A DNA stretch of 64,000 bases from Daucus carota subsp. sativus (taxonomy: Eukaryota > Streptophyta > Magnoliopsida > Apiales > Apiaceae). Below, one piece after another: positions 12,721 to 23,580 of the stretch. The stretch is taken from positions 7,805,135 to 7,869,134 of the forward strand of contig NC_030385.2 in assembly GCF_001625215.2 (NCBI RefSeq), read 5' to 3'. A program made the position numbers and the translations under genes. Every line of letters begins with the position of its first letter. Positions within the stretch are counted from its first letter, which is position 1. Under the pieces are notes generated by a model that saw only the letters and a list, made by a program, of their open reading frames with translations, did not search any database and was not told where the DNA came from.

Positions 12721-13965
12721 TACAACCAGTGATAACTCAACTTATGTCTGATAACCTATCAACCTGTAACTCTACTTGTAACTCAACCTGGATTAGTCTC
12801 TGATAAGTTATGATAGTAGATAGTAGATAGTTTAGTTGGAATCAGTTCAAGAAAGTCAAGTAGATACAAGAATCAGAATGTCAGAAGAATTCCAAGATTC
12901 CTGTTACAAGCCACTAGAAGAAGTTCATTTAAAATTATCAAGCCTTGATGTTGTAGCATTCAAGGAGTTCAGAAGATACGAAGATTCAAGTATTTATTTC
13001 ATCAGAGATTCCATTTGTGTACTGAAGTGAAGTTAAACTGAAAACGAAGATTCGAAGACACGACCATAGCTCAAATGTTTAATTGACGAAGAATATTCAA
13101 TTTAGTTAGGCACAGATGAACTAGACAGTACATTTGTGTGTCAGCTAATCAAATTGAATATTTAAAGTCAAAGGAAGGTGGTCGTTCAATCCGAAGAATG
13201 TTCAAGACAAAGATCCTAAATGTTTAAAGAAGACAAAAGGCTCTGCTGCTGAAGGAAAGAATTTAAAAAATTATTTGATTATTTATTCACTTCTATAAAT
13301 AAATATATTGATTGTGTAATTTATTTATTAAATTAATTCACTCTCGAATTAATTTAATTCATGAATTTATGTAATTCATATAATTAAGTGAATAATAATT
13401 GATTAATTATTTAATAAAAAAAATATTGTTTCATGGTTTTTAAACTCGGCAAGACAATCCAAAGGATTGTCCTACCGAGCCCTGGCTGCCCTCCTTGTTC
13501 TCGGCAAGACAATTCCTTTATTGTCTTACCGAGTGCATCATGAGGCTTCCAGGACAAGCTAGCCAATTGTCTTGCCGACCTGGACACCTGGTAAGACAAT
13601 CCAGTGATTGTCTTGCCGAGTGCCTTGGGAGACAATCACATATTGTCATGCCGTGTGTGTTATTGTCTTGCCGAGCAACAGTTTGTCTTGCCCATCTACT
13701 GATTGTCCTACCGAACTAAGGATTGTCCTGCCCAGCTTATTTGTCTTACCGCAAACTTACAGCCTATAAATATGGCTTGTTTTCAAGTCATTTGAGTTGT
13801 TCAACTCAGTAGTTCAACTTCTGTAATTCATTTGTGTATGCACATTTGCTCAAGCCAACAAGCTTGCTTTCAGTGTTATATTCACAGCTTTCTGTGCTTG
13901 TTCTGGCTCACCTGTATTTGTAATAATAGTATCTGCAATTTTAATTTTACTGGTCTATGACACAA
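12721..13965 (+). repeat. Possible LTR or other repeat with a palindromic array
   Basis: Repetitive-looking, non-coding sequence. It contains the palindromic array described separately (13445-13752), a TATA-like box (TATAAATATGG near 13765) a few bases downstream, then pyrimidine-rich sequence. Tandem subrepeats followed by a TATA box resemble the U3 part of an LTR. I could not find clean TG...CA ends, a target duplication or internal genes, so the assignment is an inference. Confidence 0.3.
13445..13752. repeat. Array of palindromic ATTGTCTTGCCGAG units
   Basis: At least nine related copies of a core (ATTGTCTTGCCGAG and variants) occur in about 300 bp. Several are complete inverted repeats: 13445-13479, 13500-13533 and 13590-13620 each begin with CTCGGCAAGACAAT or a variant and end with the complementary ATTGTC(T/C)T(G/A)CCGAG around a short loop. 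Later copies are half-sites in one orientation only. Spacing is irregular. Confidence 0.75.
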
Positions 13966-14828
13966 TTCTTCATTTTTTCTTAAGTGGATGCTTAAGAAAA
14001 CTCCATAATCTAATCTTAGTTAAGCAGTATAAGCAGATCGAAACAAAGCAACAAATGAGCAACCAAAAAAAGCAACAAAATTCCATAGGAAGACTAGTAC
14101 TCTCATTGCACACACAAAATCTTACGTCTACAAACTTATATTAACATGGAGCTTACAAAATGACATTAAGCACAGAGGGAATACTGGTACTACACCAGTA
14201 CTCAATAGATTTTCATCATATTACAATTTATGGAGAATTCTATAACATAAATTCATTATAAATAATCAGTCAGTCCCAATGTTCTATCCTACAAATCCAC
14301 CAACCCTAAAATTCCAACTGTTGGAAGTAATCCAATCTTAACAATTTGTTGAATCTTGATGGAACAAGTCAGAACAGAACAAGCCTCTACATTCTTTTTA
14401 GAGTGGTGAGACAGAACAGAACAAATCAAGTCATGTGCAGTAACATAAAAATTTCCATCTCAAACAACCTTAGTAAAACACTCCATCAAGCATACACATT
14501 TTGTAAATTGAACCAAGCGTAGGTAACATCCGTAAATATATTGCTAAATTGAACTGTTACAGAGTTATTAGAGTAGTAATACCCCAACCAAATGAGAAAT
14601 TTCAACAAAGCAATAGTAAGTCTACAGTAAAGTATTTTCACTTCTTGGAGTGTAAACAGGTCATATCAACTAAAGAGTCTTTTAAAGACAAAGACACTAA
14701 ATTAAGAATGGTATTAGTAGATGCTATAAAAGTGGTGTAAGTAGAGAGAGATATTCACCATCAATTCAGAGAGAAAAACCACAAAGAATCAATAAGAGAT
14801 ATTTCTTTCCTTGCTTTTCTGTTCAAAC
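13966..14828. other. Spacer 3' of the kinase-like remnant
   Basis: AT-rich, with no open frame or RNA gene that I can support. It would contain the 3' flank of the minus-strand kinase remnant. Confidence 0.4.
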
Positions 14829-17810
14829 TTATGCCAGCCTCTTGTATGCTTCACTAAGAGCCCTTTGAATTTCAGATTCATCAATGATGAATGCCTCAAA
14901 AAGAGGGTGATTAAGGAGTATATTTGCATTTGGCCTTTCTTCGGGCAAAGCATGTGTACATTCTACAACGAAATCCACAAACAAGGGAGAAAAGCTACGA
15001 CGCAGGATTGTAAGACCCATACTTTTCTTCATGAGGCGCTGTAATATTCGTAGTTTTTATATTTAATTGTTATGTATATATATGTATTGTATAAATTTTT
15101 GAAAAAGTATTTTATTGTGCAAACTTTTACTAATATTTTAAATTGCAAGATTTTAATTTTATTATGAAATATATTATTAGTATTTTATTGTGTAGATTTA
15201 AAAGTATGTTGTTAATAAAATTTTATTAATGTTTGGTTTATAAGATTTTATTAATATTTATGTGGTTACAGTTTTAAATAGAATAAACATCCGTATCCTT
15301 TTTTTAATATGTAAAGTTTATCCATTAGCTAAGATATCTTTTACGTAACAAATAGGTTATACCTAAAAAGGCTTATGTATACGATAGCCTGTAAAGGTTT
15401 TAACCACAAAAAGGTACGCTCTTTTTTACCTACTGTTATTCTCCTGTTATTGTGCTTTTATTTATTAACTATATTGTTGAAGCTGTGATGTAAAAAATAG
15501 GTTGTGTGCAGTATGTTTTGAAACCCTCCTGCCATTCTCTCTGTTATTCTGATTGTGTACTGATACTGTTGTAAATGAAGGTTATTCTCTATTTGTTTAT
15601 ATTCTTAATGTATACTGTATCTCATACTGTTATATATATGAAGGTTACTTATATTTTTGAAAATAAGTGTTCTGTAATAGGAAAAAAGTTTTCTTCAAAT
15701 CTATATTTCATTATATTTAATTTATTATATTTTTCTATGACTTTACAAATTATATATGTGTGTATTTTATGAATCGGTAATATGTGTGGATGTGTTAAAA
15801 ATGTGTTACCAGTGATATTTGTATTTGGTAAGGGTTTTTAATATTTATGTATCATGTATTAATTATTATATATTTTGATTTGAAAACAAATAAATTATTT
15901 AACTACTTTTATTCACTTAATTGATTTTTGTGTACATTAAAATATTTTTATATAAGATGTTTTTGGAAACAAAAGAAAATAGATTTTTTTTAGTTCTTAA
16001 TTTATTTACAAGTAATATTTTACTCTTGTTCCTTGCATATCAGGTTTGGTCAGTTGGGCAGTGTCAGATTATAAATATCAGTATCAGTGTTGGCCAGTTG
16101 GGCATGGTTATATTATATTTAATATATGCTAGTCCTAAACCTTACTTGTGTACTGTTAGAAATTATAAGGTTAAAAAGATTGTAATTTTATTGTCTACTA
16201 AACTGATAATCCTTTATTTTTATGATTAAAAATCTATGTAGGGTTCAGTGCTGCGAGTTATAAGTGATTGTTTTGCTAAGGTAAGATTACTTTTCGCACT
16301 TTCAGAATTGTTTCAAATGTTTTATACTACCTTGTTATGAAAGTTTGGGATTGAGAAAATATTTTAGATATCTATGAATTATAAACCTGTTAGTAATTGC
16401 GTATAGTTCGGGAACTAGATTATGATACCTTACCAGGGCGTGCTTGGCACAATTTATGATACCTTAGTAAGGGGCGCATTATTAACACCTATGATACCGT
16501 GCCACCGGGTATTAGTGGTCTAGCGAACTGTGGAATTTACTTTATGAAATAATGGTTTATGATTCTTGGTTATGAAATTGTGAACTATAGCAAGTCTTAA
16601 AAGGTTTTGGTCTGTTGGTCGAATTTGTTTTCTTACTGGGCTGTGTAGCTCACGACTTACAAATTCCAGGTTAATGTTATTGGCACGGCTTTGGAGTTGG
16701 ATTTGGTTGGAGTGGGCTAGAGTCTAATAATAATGATTATATTTTTATTTTCAGTCATTTTAGGAGCTGCGTCTCCATGAAGGATATTAGTGTTATGTTT
16801 AAGAATTGGGATTTTTGAGAGATTGATTTATGATATTATGTGACTTTCTTTATATTGTTTATGGAATTAAATTTGGATTTCTATTAATTGATAGATTGAT
16901 AATAGTCCGAAAAATCAGGCTGTTACAGGCGCCCTCTCACTTGCATGTTAGGAAAGGAAATTGAACTACAAGCCATGTTCAGTCCCATTAGTTGTGCAAC
17001 ATCGTTAGCTTTGCGAAAGTAGCCGATTAATTCATCAGCCGTCTGATTATCTACCGTTTCAAGCAAGCCTAGCGACATCTCGATGGCCATTAATCTCAAA
17101 TGCCATACATCAAACATGGATGTGTAGGGATGTTGAATCAGTTCCCTTCTTTCCGGACATTCAATCTTCTTTGTTGTTCGAATATTCCCGGTGACTCTCC
17201 TATTCAGACGTCGAAGAACACCCATATCGAAATCAGCAGCCCAGCAGTTAAGTTTAATGGCAGGATACTTCTTGGTGCTATAAAAGACAGACCAAGTATC
17301 CAGGCTCTCATGTAAGAGACCTTCAGAGTGGATAAAACTCAGACCTTCAAGTACTTGTTTCAATACAAAGCACGTCATTTTAGCCGGCAATCCAATCCCA
17401 AACAAATTTAGTCCTCAACAGATCATGTATACTTCCGCACATGTCTTCCATAGCAATTACAAAATCAGCATTGTGAATCACATTCATCTCAACGTTAGGT
17501 CCAATTCGACGTGGAATCTTTAGAATTCTTTGAGAGCTGTGAATAAAGGACCTTTCCACCGTGATCAAATTGGGATGGGTAAAAAGAATATTACGATTAT
17601 CATCCACCATTTCTTGAAACACCTCACCATTATCTTCGGTTCGAGGAAGAATCTTGAGCATTCTATGAGCATTAAACGGATAATCAGTTTTCAACGCAGT
17701 AACGCCTTTGGGTGTATGCAAGGCACGATAAACAGCGGCCTCGCCATTGTTCCTATACGAGAAAATGGGCTATACGAACCACCTGGATAAGGGATATTCG
17801 CCGGAATGTT
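14829..17810 (-). pseudogene. Decayed protein-kinase-like gene, split by a solo LTR
   Basis: Read on the minus strand, pieces of a protein kinase domain follow in order. A degraded glycine-loop region (NNGEAAVYRALHTPKGVTAL) lies near 17720-17760. Then come an N-lobe segment (17721 to about 17400, with VIAMEDMCGSIHDLLRT), a C-lobe segment (about 17405-16928, LKQVLEGLSFIHSEGLLHES) and a C-terminal segment (15034-14829, CTHALPEERPNANILLNHPL), which resembles the STE20-type ending. The catalytic motifs are gone: the HRD site reads LLHESLDTW and the DFG site AADFDMG. A frameshift lies near 17400, and the likely start ATG at about 17813 is out of frame with the kinase segment. The 15040-16927 solo LTR interrupts the gene; without it and one 5-bp duplication, the two flanking segments form one open frame. 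Confidence 0.8.
15040..16927. mobile_element. Solo LTR (1,888 bp) with 5-bp target duplication
   Basis: The element begins TGTAATATTCG at 15040 and ends CTGTTACA at 16927. It is flanked by exact copies of GGCGC (15035-15039 and 16928-16932). The TG...CA ends, 5-bp duplication and lack of retroviral-type genes identify a solo LTR, formed by recombination between two LTRs. TGTAA...TTACA ends are common among plant Ty3-gypsy elements, but the family is not certain. The host reading frame either side is continuous once the element and one GGCGC copy are discounted. Confidence 0.9.
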
Positions 17811-17825
17811 CATGGCACAGATTTG

Positions 17826-18030
17826 GGTTAAGATCAAGAATTGAGAAGAAGGTTTTTCAATGTATCAAGAAAATCAAGAACTGAATATCAAACACAAGAG
17901 ATTTTTTCAATGTATCATGAAAATTAAGGGTTAAAATCAAAAACTGAGAATAAAGCGCAAGAGGGTTTTTCAATGTATCAAGAAAATCAAGGGTTAAAAT
18001 AAAAAACTGAGAATCAAGCGCAACAGGCTT
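17826..18030. repeat. Imperfect 53-60 bp tandem repeat
   Basis: The core TTTTTCAATGTATCA recurs at 17853, 17913 and 17966, and a fourth partial unit follows. The units differ by small gaps. The array forms the 3' end of the gag frame, giving repeated blocks like DFLDTLKNPLALYSQFLILT. It also resembles sequence just upstream of the kinase ATG, so it may have arisen by duplication of the junction between gag and kinase flank. Confidence 0.75.
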
Positions 18031-18981
18031 TTCACCGGCAACAGGCTTCTTTCCGGATCCCCTGTTATTTTCTTCAATGCGAAGTCTAACAATCAGATCC
18101 TCCATAGTCATCTCCTTTTGCTTATGCTTAAGGTAATTCTGAAAATCTTTCCATCCAGGAGGCAGCTTCTCTATCACAGCAGCAACTTGGAAAGATTCCG
18201 TGAGACCCATCCGCTCGGCATGCATCTCATGAATAATCAGTTGCAATTCTTGCACCTGACTGTCAACAGTCTTGGAATCCACCATCTTGTAGTCAAGAAA
18301 GCGTCCAACAATCCACTTCTTGGTACCGGCATCTTCGGTTTTATACTTACGGTCAAGTGATTCCCATAAGTCCTTAGATGTTACCTTCGAACTGTACACA
18401 TCATACAGCGGGCCAGTCAAACCATTAAGCACATAGTTCCGACAGATATAGTCGGAGTGCTTCCATGCATCAACAGCAAACACCGCTTGTGTATCGCTCT
18501 CAACAGTGAGCATGGGTGTCTCTTCTCTTAGATAGCGAGACAAATTCAGTGTGGTCAGGTAGAACAACATCTTCTGCTGCCACTGTTTGAAGTTCGTTCC
18601 ATTGAACTTTTCCAGCCTTTCAGCGTGAGCAGTAGGCACATGAGGCATAGCTGGCGCAAAGGGCGCAACAGGCGCTGTATGCACAGCAGTCATACCCGGC
18701 TGAGGAACATGTCCTGCCGGACAGTGTGTAAGTGGGGCACTGAACTGACCAAAAGTCATATGTCCCGCAGACGTAGGTCTAGAACCAGATCCCGCAGGCG
18801 TAGGTCCAGAACCAGAGCCCGCATGCATAGATCCAGAACCAGGCGGCACACACCCATCTGGATTAACCAGTGCGTTGGGGTTAGCCTGCGACTGCTGCGT
18901 CTGACCTCCATCTGGATTAACCAATGCGTTGGGATCAACAGACATACTGCTCGTGGGGATTGCTCCATTAACATTCTCCAT
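17857..18981 (-). pseudogene. Truncated Ty1-copia gag
   Basis: An open frame read on the minus strand, best started at 18981 (MENVNGAIPTSSMSVDPNAL), carries a proline/glycine-rich N-terminus and then the copia gag (UBN2-type) core: LEKFNGTNFKQWQQKMLFYL, LWESLDRKYKTEDAGTKKWI, VIEKLPPGWKDFQNYLKHKQ. Gag packages retroelement RNA. The frame ends in the tandem repeat instead of a CCHC zinc knuckle, and no protease, integrase, reverse transcriptase or RNase H follows, so this is a fragment. It lies in the same frame as the first kinase segment, separated by two stop codons. Neighbouring LTRs are not recognisable. Confidence 0.85.
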
Positions 18982-19008
18982 TGAATCTATATTGCAACAC
19001 GCAAACAA

Positions 19009-19945
19009 ACCAAATCAATCACGCAAACAGATGTAAAACTACCAAGGAAGCAACTTAGGATCATCACAACTCATCCATTACTTAGTCGTTTTAAGTGAGT
19101 AAATATGCATTGGAAAGCTCTCTCGGAAGAGAACATAATCCAAGCATAACCCGCCACGAACACGTAGCCGAGTCTCACTCAAATTTATACTCAAAAAGTG
19201 ACAAACTTCCAACAGTCTACCCGGTCATCTTTCATGTCCGACGGTTAGATAATAAGCTTTCTTGAATGAAAGAATTATCACGGTGAATTGCCGATTCATA
19301 TTCTTGAGATTTTTTCTCAATATCAAAAAAAAAAATGTTGGATGAACTTTAATTTTCATTTTCAGAACAGCTCAGGCAACTCTTACTCACAGTTTGGCGC
19401 AGAACAGCACTCTTAAGCAGGTTCAGATGCCTTGGCTTTATGGCATTAATTTCCTGCACAAGATAATTGAAATCTGAGCTAGTAGAAGGCACAGGTCCTC
19501 AACTTTTGAGTCACATGAGTCATGACAAAGAAAAACCAACTATTAGTACAAACATAAATAAGAAAAAAACGCAACTTCTAATTTTTTTCGTATTGTCTGC
19601 GTAAAGATCCCACTAGTCTTTATATCATGTGTACTTTACATTATTAGATTAGAATTATGATTCGGACCAATTAATTTGCTGTTAGAATATTAATATAATA
19701 TCGTAAAAAAAGATATTTCGAGATTTTAAAAATCATGGAAAAACAAATATGGCAAACAACTAAATTATGTTATGAAGAACATTGTGTAGTTTGACAACTT
19801 ACGAGTTGTGAGGTTTTGGGCTTTAAATCCAATTATGGTTAACAACACAAAAATAGCCAAGTTGGTAGTGTTATAATAAAGAATTGTAATAAAGTTAAAA
19901 TATGAATTGGTTTAAAAAAATATTAAAATAAGAATCATCAATATA
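19009..19945. other. Spacer with one orphan exon-like segment
   Basis: Mostly AT-rich. On the minus strand, 19453-19391 is a 63-nt open block (EINAIKPRHLNLLKSAVLRQ) bounded by a good acceptor (TTGTGCAG) and donor (GTGAGT). I do not recognise it, and I found no partner exons. It could be a relic of a gene interrupted by the copia fragment. Confidence 0.4.
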
Positions 19946-20399
19946 TCAATATACTTATATAAAGGAGAAGCGAGGGGCGTGTATGTGGCGCCTCTCACAT
20001 CGCTCCGTTCTATTTTCTGAAATTTTTAGATGAAAAATATCAAAAATTAGAACTACCTTTTTTAGTTTTGAGTATATTAGAAGCAAGTTTCAGAATCGAT
20101 TTTGTTTCAGATTATTTATAAAATATATAGTAACTTGAAAATTTTAATCTGATTTTGTTTCGGATTATTTAATTATGAGAAAGAGTAGCACACAAGTCTC
20201 TCTGCATCTATAAATACCCCCGTAGATTGTAGGATTTTGGATCATCTAAACACAACATCCTCTCTCTCAATACCACAACCCAACCTCTCTCTTGTGATAG
20301 CTCTCTTGCTCGATTTCTAACTCGATGATGCCGTTCTTTTGCAACAATAAGTGAAGGCTGTTTACACAGTATTAAAAAAATAAAAGTTGTTGCAAGCAA

Positions 20400-20750
20400 A
20401 GGTAGTTATAGACCGCTATGTGGGAGTTGACAAATCCAAACATGGGAAAAGAATATAGTCTTGACATGATACTGATGAATGATATCAATAAATTAGCTAT
20501 TAGTGATGTATGTTTGTTGGTTATTCTTTTATAATATTTGTTTTGTTCATCGGACATGTTTGTTTTTGTTAATTTTTATATGATTAACTTTGTATACAGG
20601 AAAAAATTATTCATGCATTATCTGTTTGCTCCGTTCAAGGCTGTTTATACAGTATTAAAAAGTAAAGGCTGTTACAACGGATTTAAGTTAGATGTTTTTG
20701 TGCACAATCAGTCAAAAAAATTGGAGGAAGGTGACGATGTAAGAACATGA
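20400..20750 (+). pseudogene. DUF223/RPA-like remnant inside Helitron 1
   Basis: Open fragments read EYSLDMILMNDINKLAISDV, then after an apparent intron EKIIHALSVCSVQGCLYS, and FKLDVFVHNQSKKLEEGDDV. The order and spacing resemble the N-terminal OB fold of plant DUF223/RPA70-like proteins (LDMIL..., IHA..., F...LEEG). Stops and frame changes interrupt it. Equivalent fragments occur in Helitron 2, so the captured or ancestral gene predates the split of the two copies. Confidence 0.45.
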
Positions 20751-20758
20751 TTACTTTT

Positions 20759-21472
20759 TTTTTTTGAAACAAAGGTGTTAATCTAATAATAAAAAGCCAT
20801 ACGGCATCTACACCAATGATCGAGTCGAACAAACAGTAATTTGCAATCGCATGTTCTCATAAAGAGACAGTTAAACGATATTTTGAATAAAATATATATA
20901 CAAATACAAGTACCCGCTTCATGCATCCTCGTTGAATTACTGGTATCCTATTCATCATGCCCTGACAGAGCTATCGTTTGAGCTATCGACCAAAACGGCG
21001 ATTCCATACAAACTTTCATCACCAAATCAAGACCCCGCTTACAATTAAGAAGCGAAAAACAAAACTCTCACCAGGGAGAGAAAACAACCTTAGATCTGAA
21101 GCAGAACCACAGAAACAAGAGAAATCGGACTGAACATCCACCCGCTTGAAATAGAGAAGAAAGACAACGAAATCTCCGATGGTTTTAGTTCTAAGAATTC
21201 TCCCGAGAATAAATCCGGAGCAGAACGACAAAAACAAGAGAAATCAGACTGAAACTCACCCGCTTGGAAGAGAGACAACGAAATCTCCTATGGTTTTAGA
21301 TCTAAGTTTCCCGAGAAGATGTATTACTCAAAAACTAGGAAGAAAAACAAAGTAATCAAGTGATTCGGGGCTTTCCACCGGTGAAAATCGATGGAAGCCC
21401 CAGGCGGCTACGACAAGAGAGAGGTTAGAGAAAATTAGGGTTATATAATAGCTAGAATGACTAGGTGAAACT
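20759..21472 (-). mobile_element. Nested poly(A) retroposon (LINE- or SINE-like)
   Basis: A roughly 714-bp insertion flanked by an exact 15-bp duplication, AACATGATTACTTTT (20744-20758 and 21473-21487). The poly(T) at its left end is a poly(A) tail on the minus strand, so it inserted in minus orientation by target-primed reverse transcription. Its interior has an internal duplication of roughly 105 bp (two blocks containing GGAGATTTCGTTGTCT). I see no reverse transcriptase. Helitron 2 has the uninterrupted site near 26858-26872. Confidence 0.85.
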
Positions 21473-21720
21473 AACATGATTACTTTTACAAAAAGTAAAT
21501 AAAATTAAGAATAATCGTACTTTAAATTGTTAATTACGTGTATAAATTTATTTTCATTTTTTCACCATGAATAATAATCCAGTTTTGCAATTTTATATAT
21601 TATTATTGGTATTACATCAAGATTTTAATAATATAAAATTTATTTTATTCTACAAATATTAATATTAAATTATTAATATTATTTTTTATAGGCCGCCGCA
21701 ACGCGCAGATTTTCAACTAA

Positions 21721-23580
21721 GTATAAATAACATAGGACGTGCTTTTTTGCATGCGTAGGATAATAGTGGATGAAATATGTCATCCTAAAATTTCTAAGTT
21801 GAACCGGAAAGACTGTCTATTAATATTTTTATTATACTAATATATGTAGAATTGTAATTTGTATAGAAATCAAAAAGTATGAAACCAAAAAATAGGAATT
21901 GTAAGTCATATAGGAATCAAAAAAGGTGCCAAAAATAAGGAATTGTAAGTCATATAGAAATCAAAAAGAGTGGAACCAAAAAGAGGTGAAACCAAAAATA
22001 AGTGAAACCAAATTTATACCCCTTTGAAATTTATTATTTTATTAAAAATTAATATCAAAATACGATGAAATTAAAATATACTTTTTTTTTTGTGTTGCCA
22101 TCCTTGGGGATTTGATTGAAAAGATGGTGGCATTGAATCATATATATTTTTATCATGACCCATATTCTTGTGTAATACAGACTTAAAAGCTGAAAAACAT
22201 AGATTCGAAGGAGTTCCCCGTAACAATGTCGGAATCAGCAGCCAAGCCCCTTGTGATTTCTGATTGTGAGGCACTAACTTGGCTTGAGCACCTACTATCT
22301 GTATGTCACTCCTGCCCAGCCCCCTCTCTCTGAACAAATATACTTGTAACAGCTCAAAACGAGCTTTACCCTGCCATGTTACCATTTTTCAATTTTGGGT
22401 AGTTTCAATTTTCAGCTTTAACCATATGATCAAATTAAGTTAATTGATGACCAGTTTGAGTCAAATTTGCAATGAGTGACCTACTTGAGTTTTTTAGACG
22501 TAGTCAGTCACCTACTTGATATTTAACCCATTCGTTTTGTATTAACAAGTACTCTCAATATAAATATTGGCTCATATTCACATCGCAAAGAAAGATCTAA
22601 TACTTTAAGCATGTAATTCATACTAAAACTTCAGCAAAAAGCAGTATTGAGAGCAATTAGCTGCTGAAAATTAAGTTTGCTTGTAAAGTGAAAGAAAGAG
22701 ACTGCGGATTACCCAGAAATTTGGATTTATTTACACAAAGAAAACAACTATATCATGACTACAAAACAATTCAATCATAAAAAATAGAAAACCTGTTAAA
22801 AGGGCGGGTTTCAGATTACAAGAAAATTCACGATCACAAAACAACTGAATGAATAAGCATAGACTTGTTAGAGGGGTGGATGTAGATAGTTATAATTCAT
22901 GAAGTGATGGAGAAATTCGCTTCAAGCTCACCAGGCTCATGACCGGTGGCAGTAGGCATCACATATTTAACTATCTTCTTTGATATAGGCATTAATCAAC
23001 GAAATAACATGATATATACAGATAAGGTACATAATCCAAAAATGAAGCCAACAGAGATAGAGTATTGGGTGTAAAAAGAATTCAATCGTTAAATATAGAA
23101 AACTAATCAGAAGGGTGAGATTAAGATCACAAAGTATATTTCCATGTGAATCCAACATTGTCTAAATTCACCAACCTGTTCCAACAGAAGAAAGAGCTAC
23201 ACCAACACAAAGTAGCACACTGAAATGCAATTTCTTTTGACATGAAATGAAGAAGAATTAAACATGAATTTTGCAGCAAGGAAGAATACATCTACACATT
23301 CTAATAATGAAGCGGTTTTCTTCTTTTTTCCATAGTAACATTCTCTCATAAAAATCTTTTTTCCATTCCTTACATTTTATTCTACAAATCTCATAAACAT
23401 AATCAATTTGCATTTATCATCAAAATCACCCTATGATTATCATGCATATCACCCTTTTTTATATATGAACCAGCTTCATTTCGTTACAGCTCAGTGCAGT
23501 TCACAAGGCAGAGGTGAGAGCAAGAAGAAACATAAAGGAATGGCAACAAGGAAGAGTACCTCTATACATACTAAACATTA
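21721..23580. other. Spacer, with a possible retroposed fragment
   Basis: AT-rich. At 22071-22385 a minus-strand open frame of about 100 codons ends in a run of A (TTTTTTTTT at 22083 on the plus strand), which could be a poly(A)-tailed retroposed fragment; I do not recognise the protein. The rest contains the 3' flank of the PPR gene. I see no RNA gene. Confidence 0.35.

Larger units (their letters stand above)
19946..21720 (+). mobile_element. Non-autonomous Helitron 1 (carries a nested retroposon)
   Basis: Begins TCAATATACTTATATAAAGG after A, and ends with the GC-rich segment GCCGCCGCAACGCGCAG followed by TTTTCAACTAA. It is closely related to the copy at 25789-27162 over most of its length. 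TC start, CTRR end and a GC-rich subterminal segment are Helitron hallmarks; no inverted repeats or target duplication are seen. Inside are a TATA-like box (near 20211) and exon-like pieces (EYSLDMILMNDINKL and EKIIHALSVCSVQ) that resemble DUF223/RPA-type OB-fold proteins, with stops. No Rep/helicase gene is present. The 3' flank is G, not the usual T. Confidence 0.75.

Noticed and set aside
13445-13752. CRISPR-like array
   Set aside because: Units are palindromic, diverged and irregularly spaced, there are no cas genes, and the host is a plant. It is a eukaryotic repeat.
18625-18984. Arginine/serine-rich frame on the plus strand
   Set aside because: It is the antisense shadow of the gag frame, rich in repeated codons.
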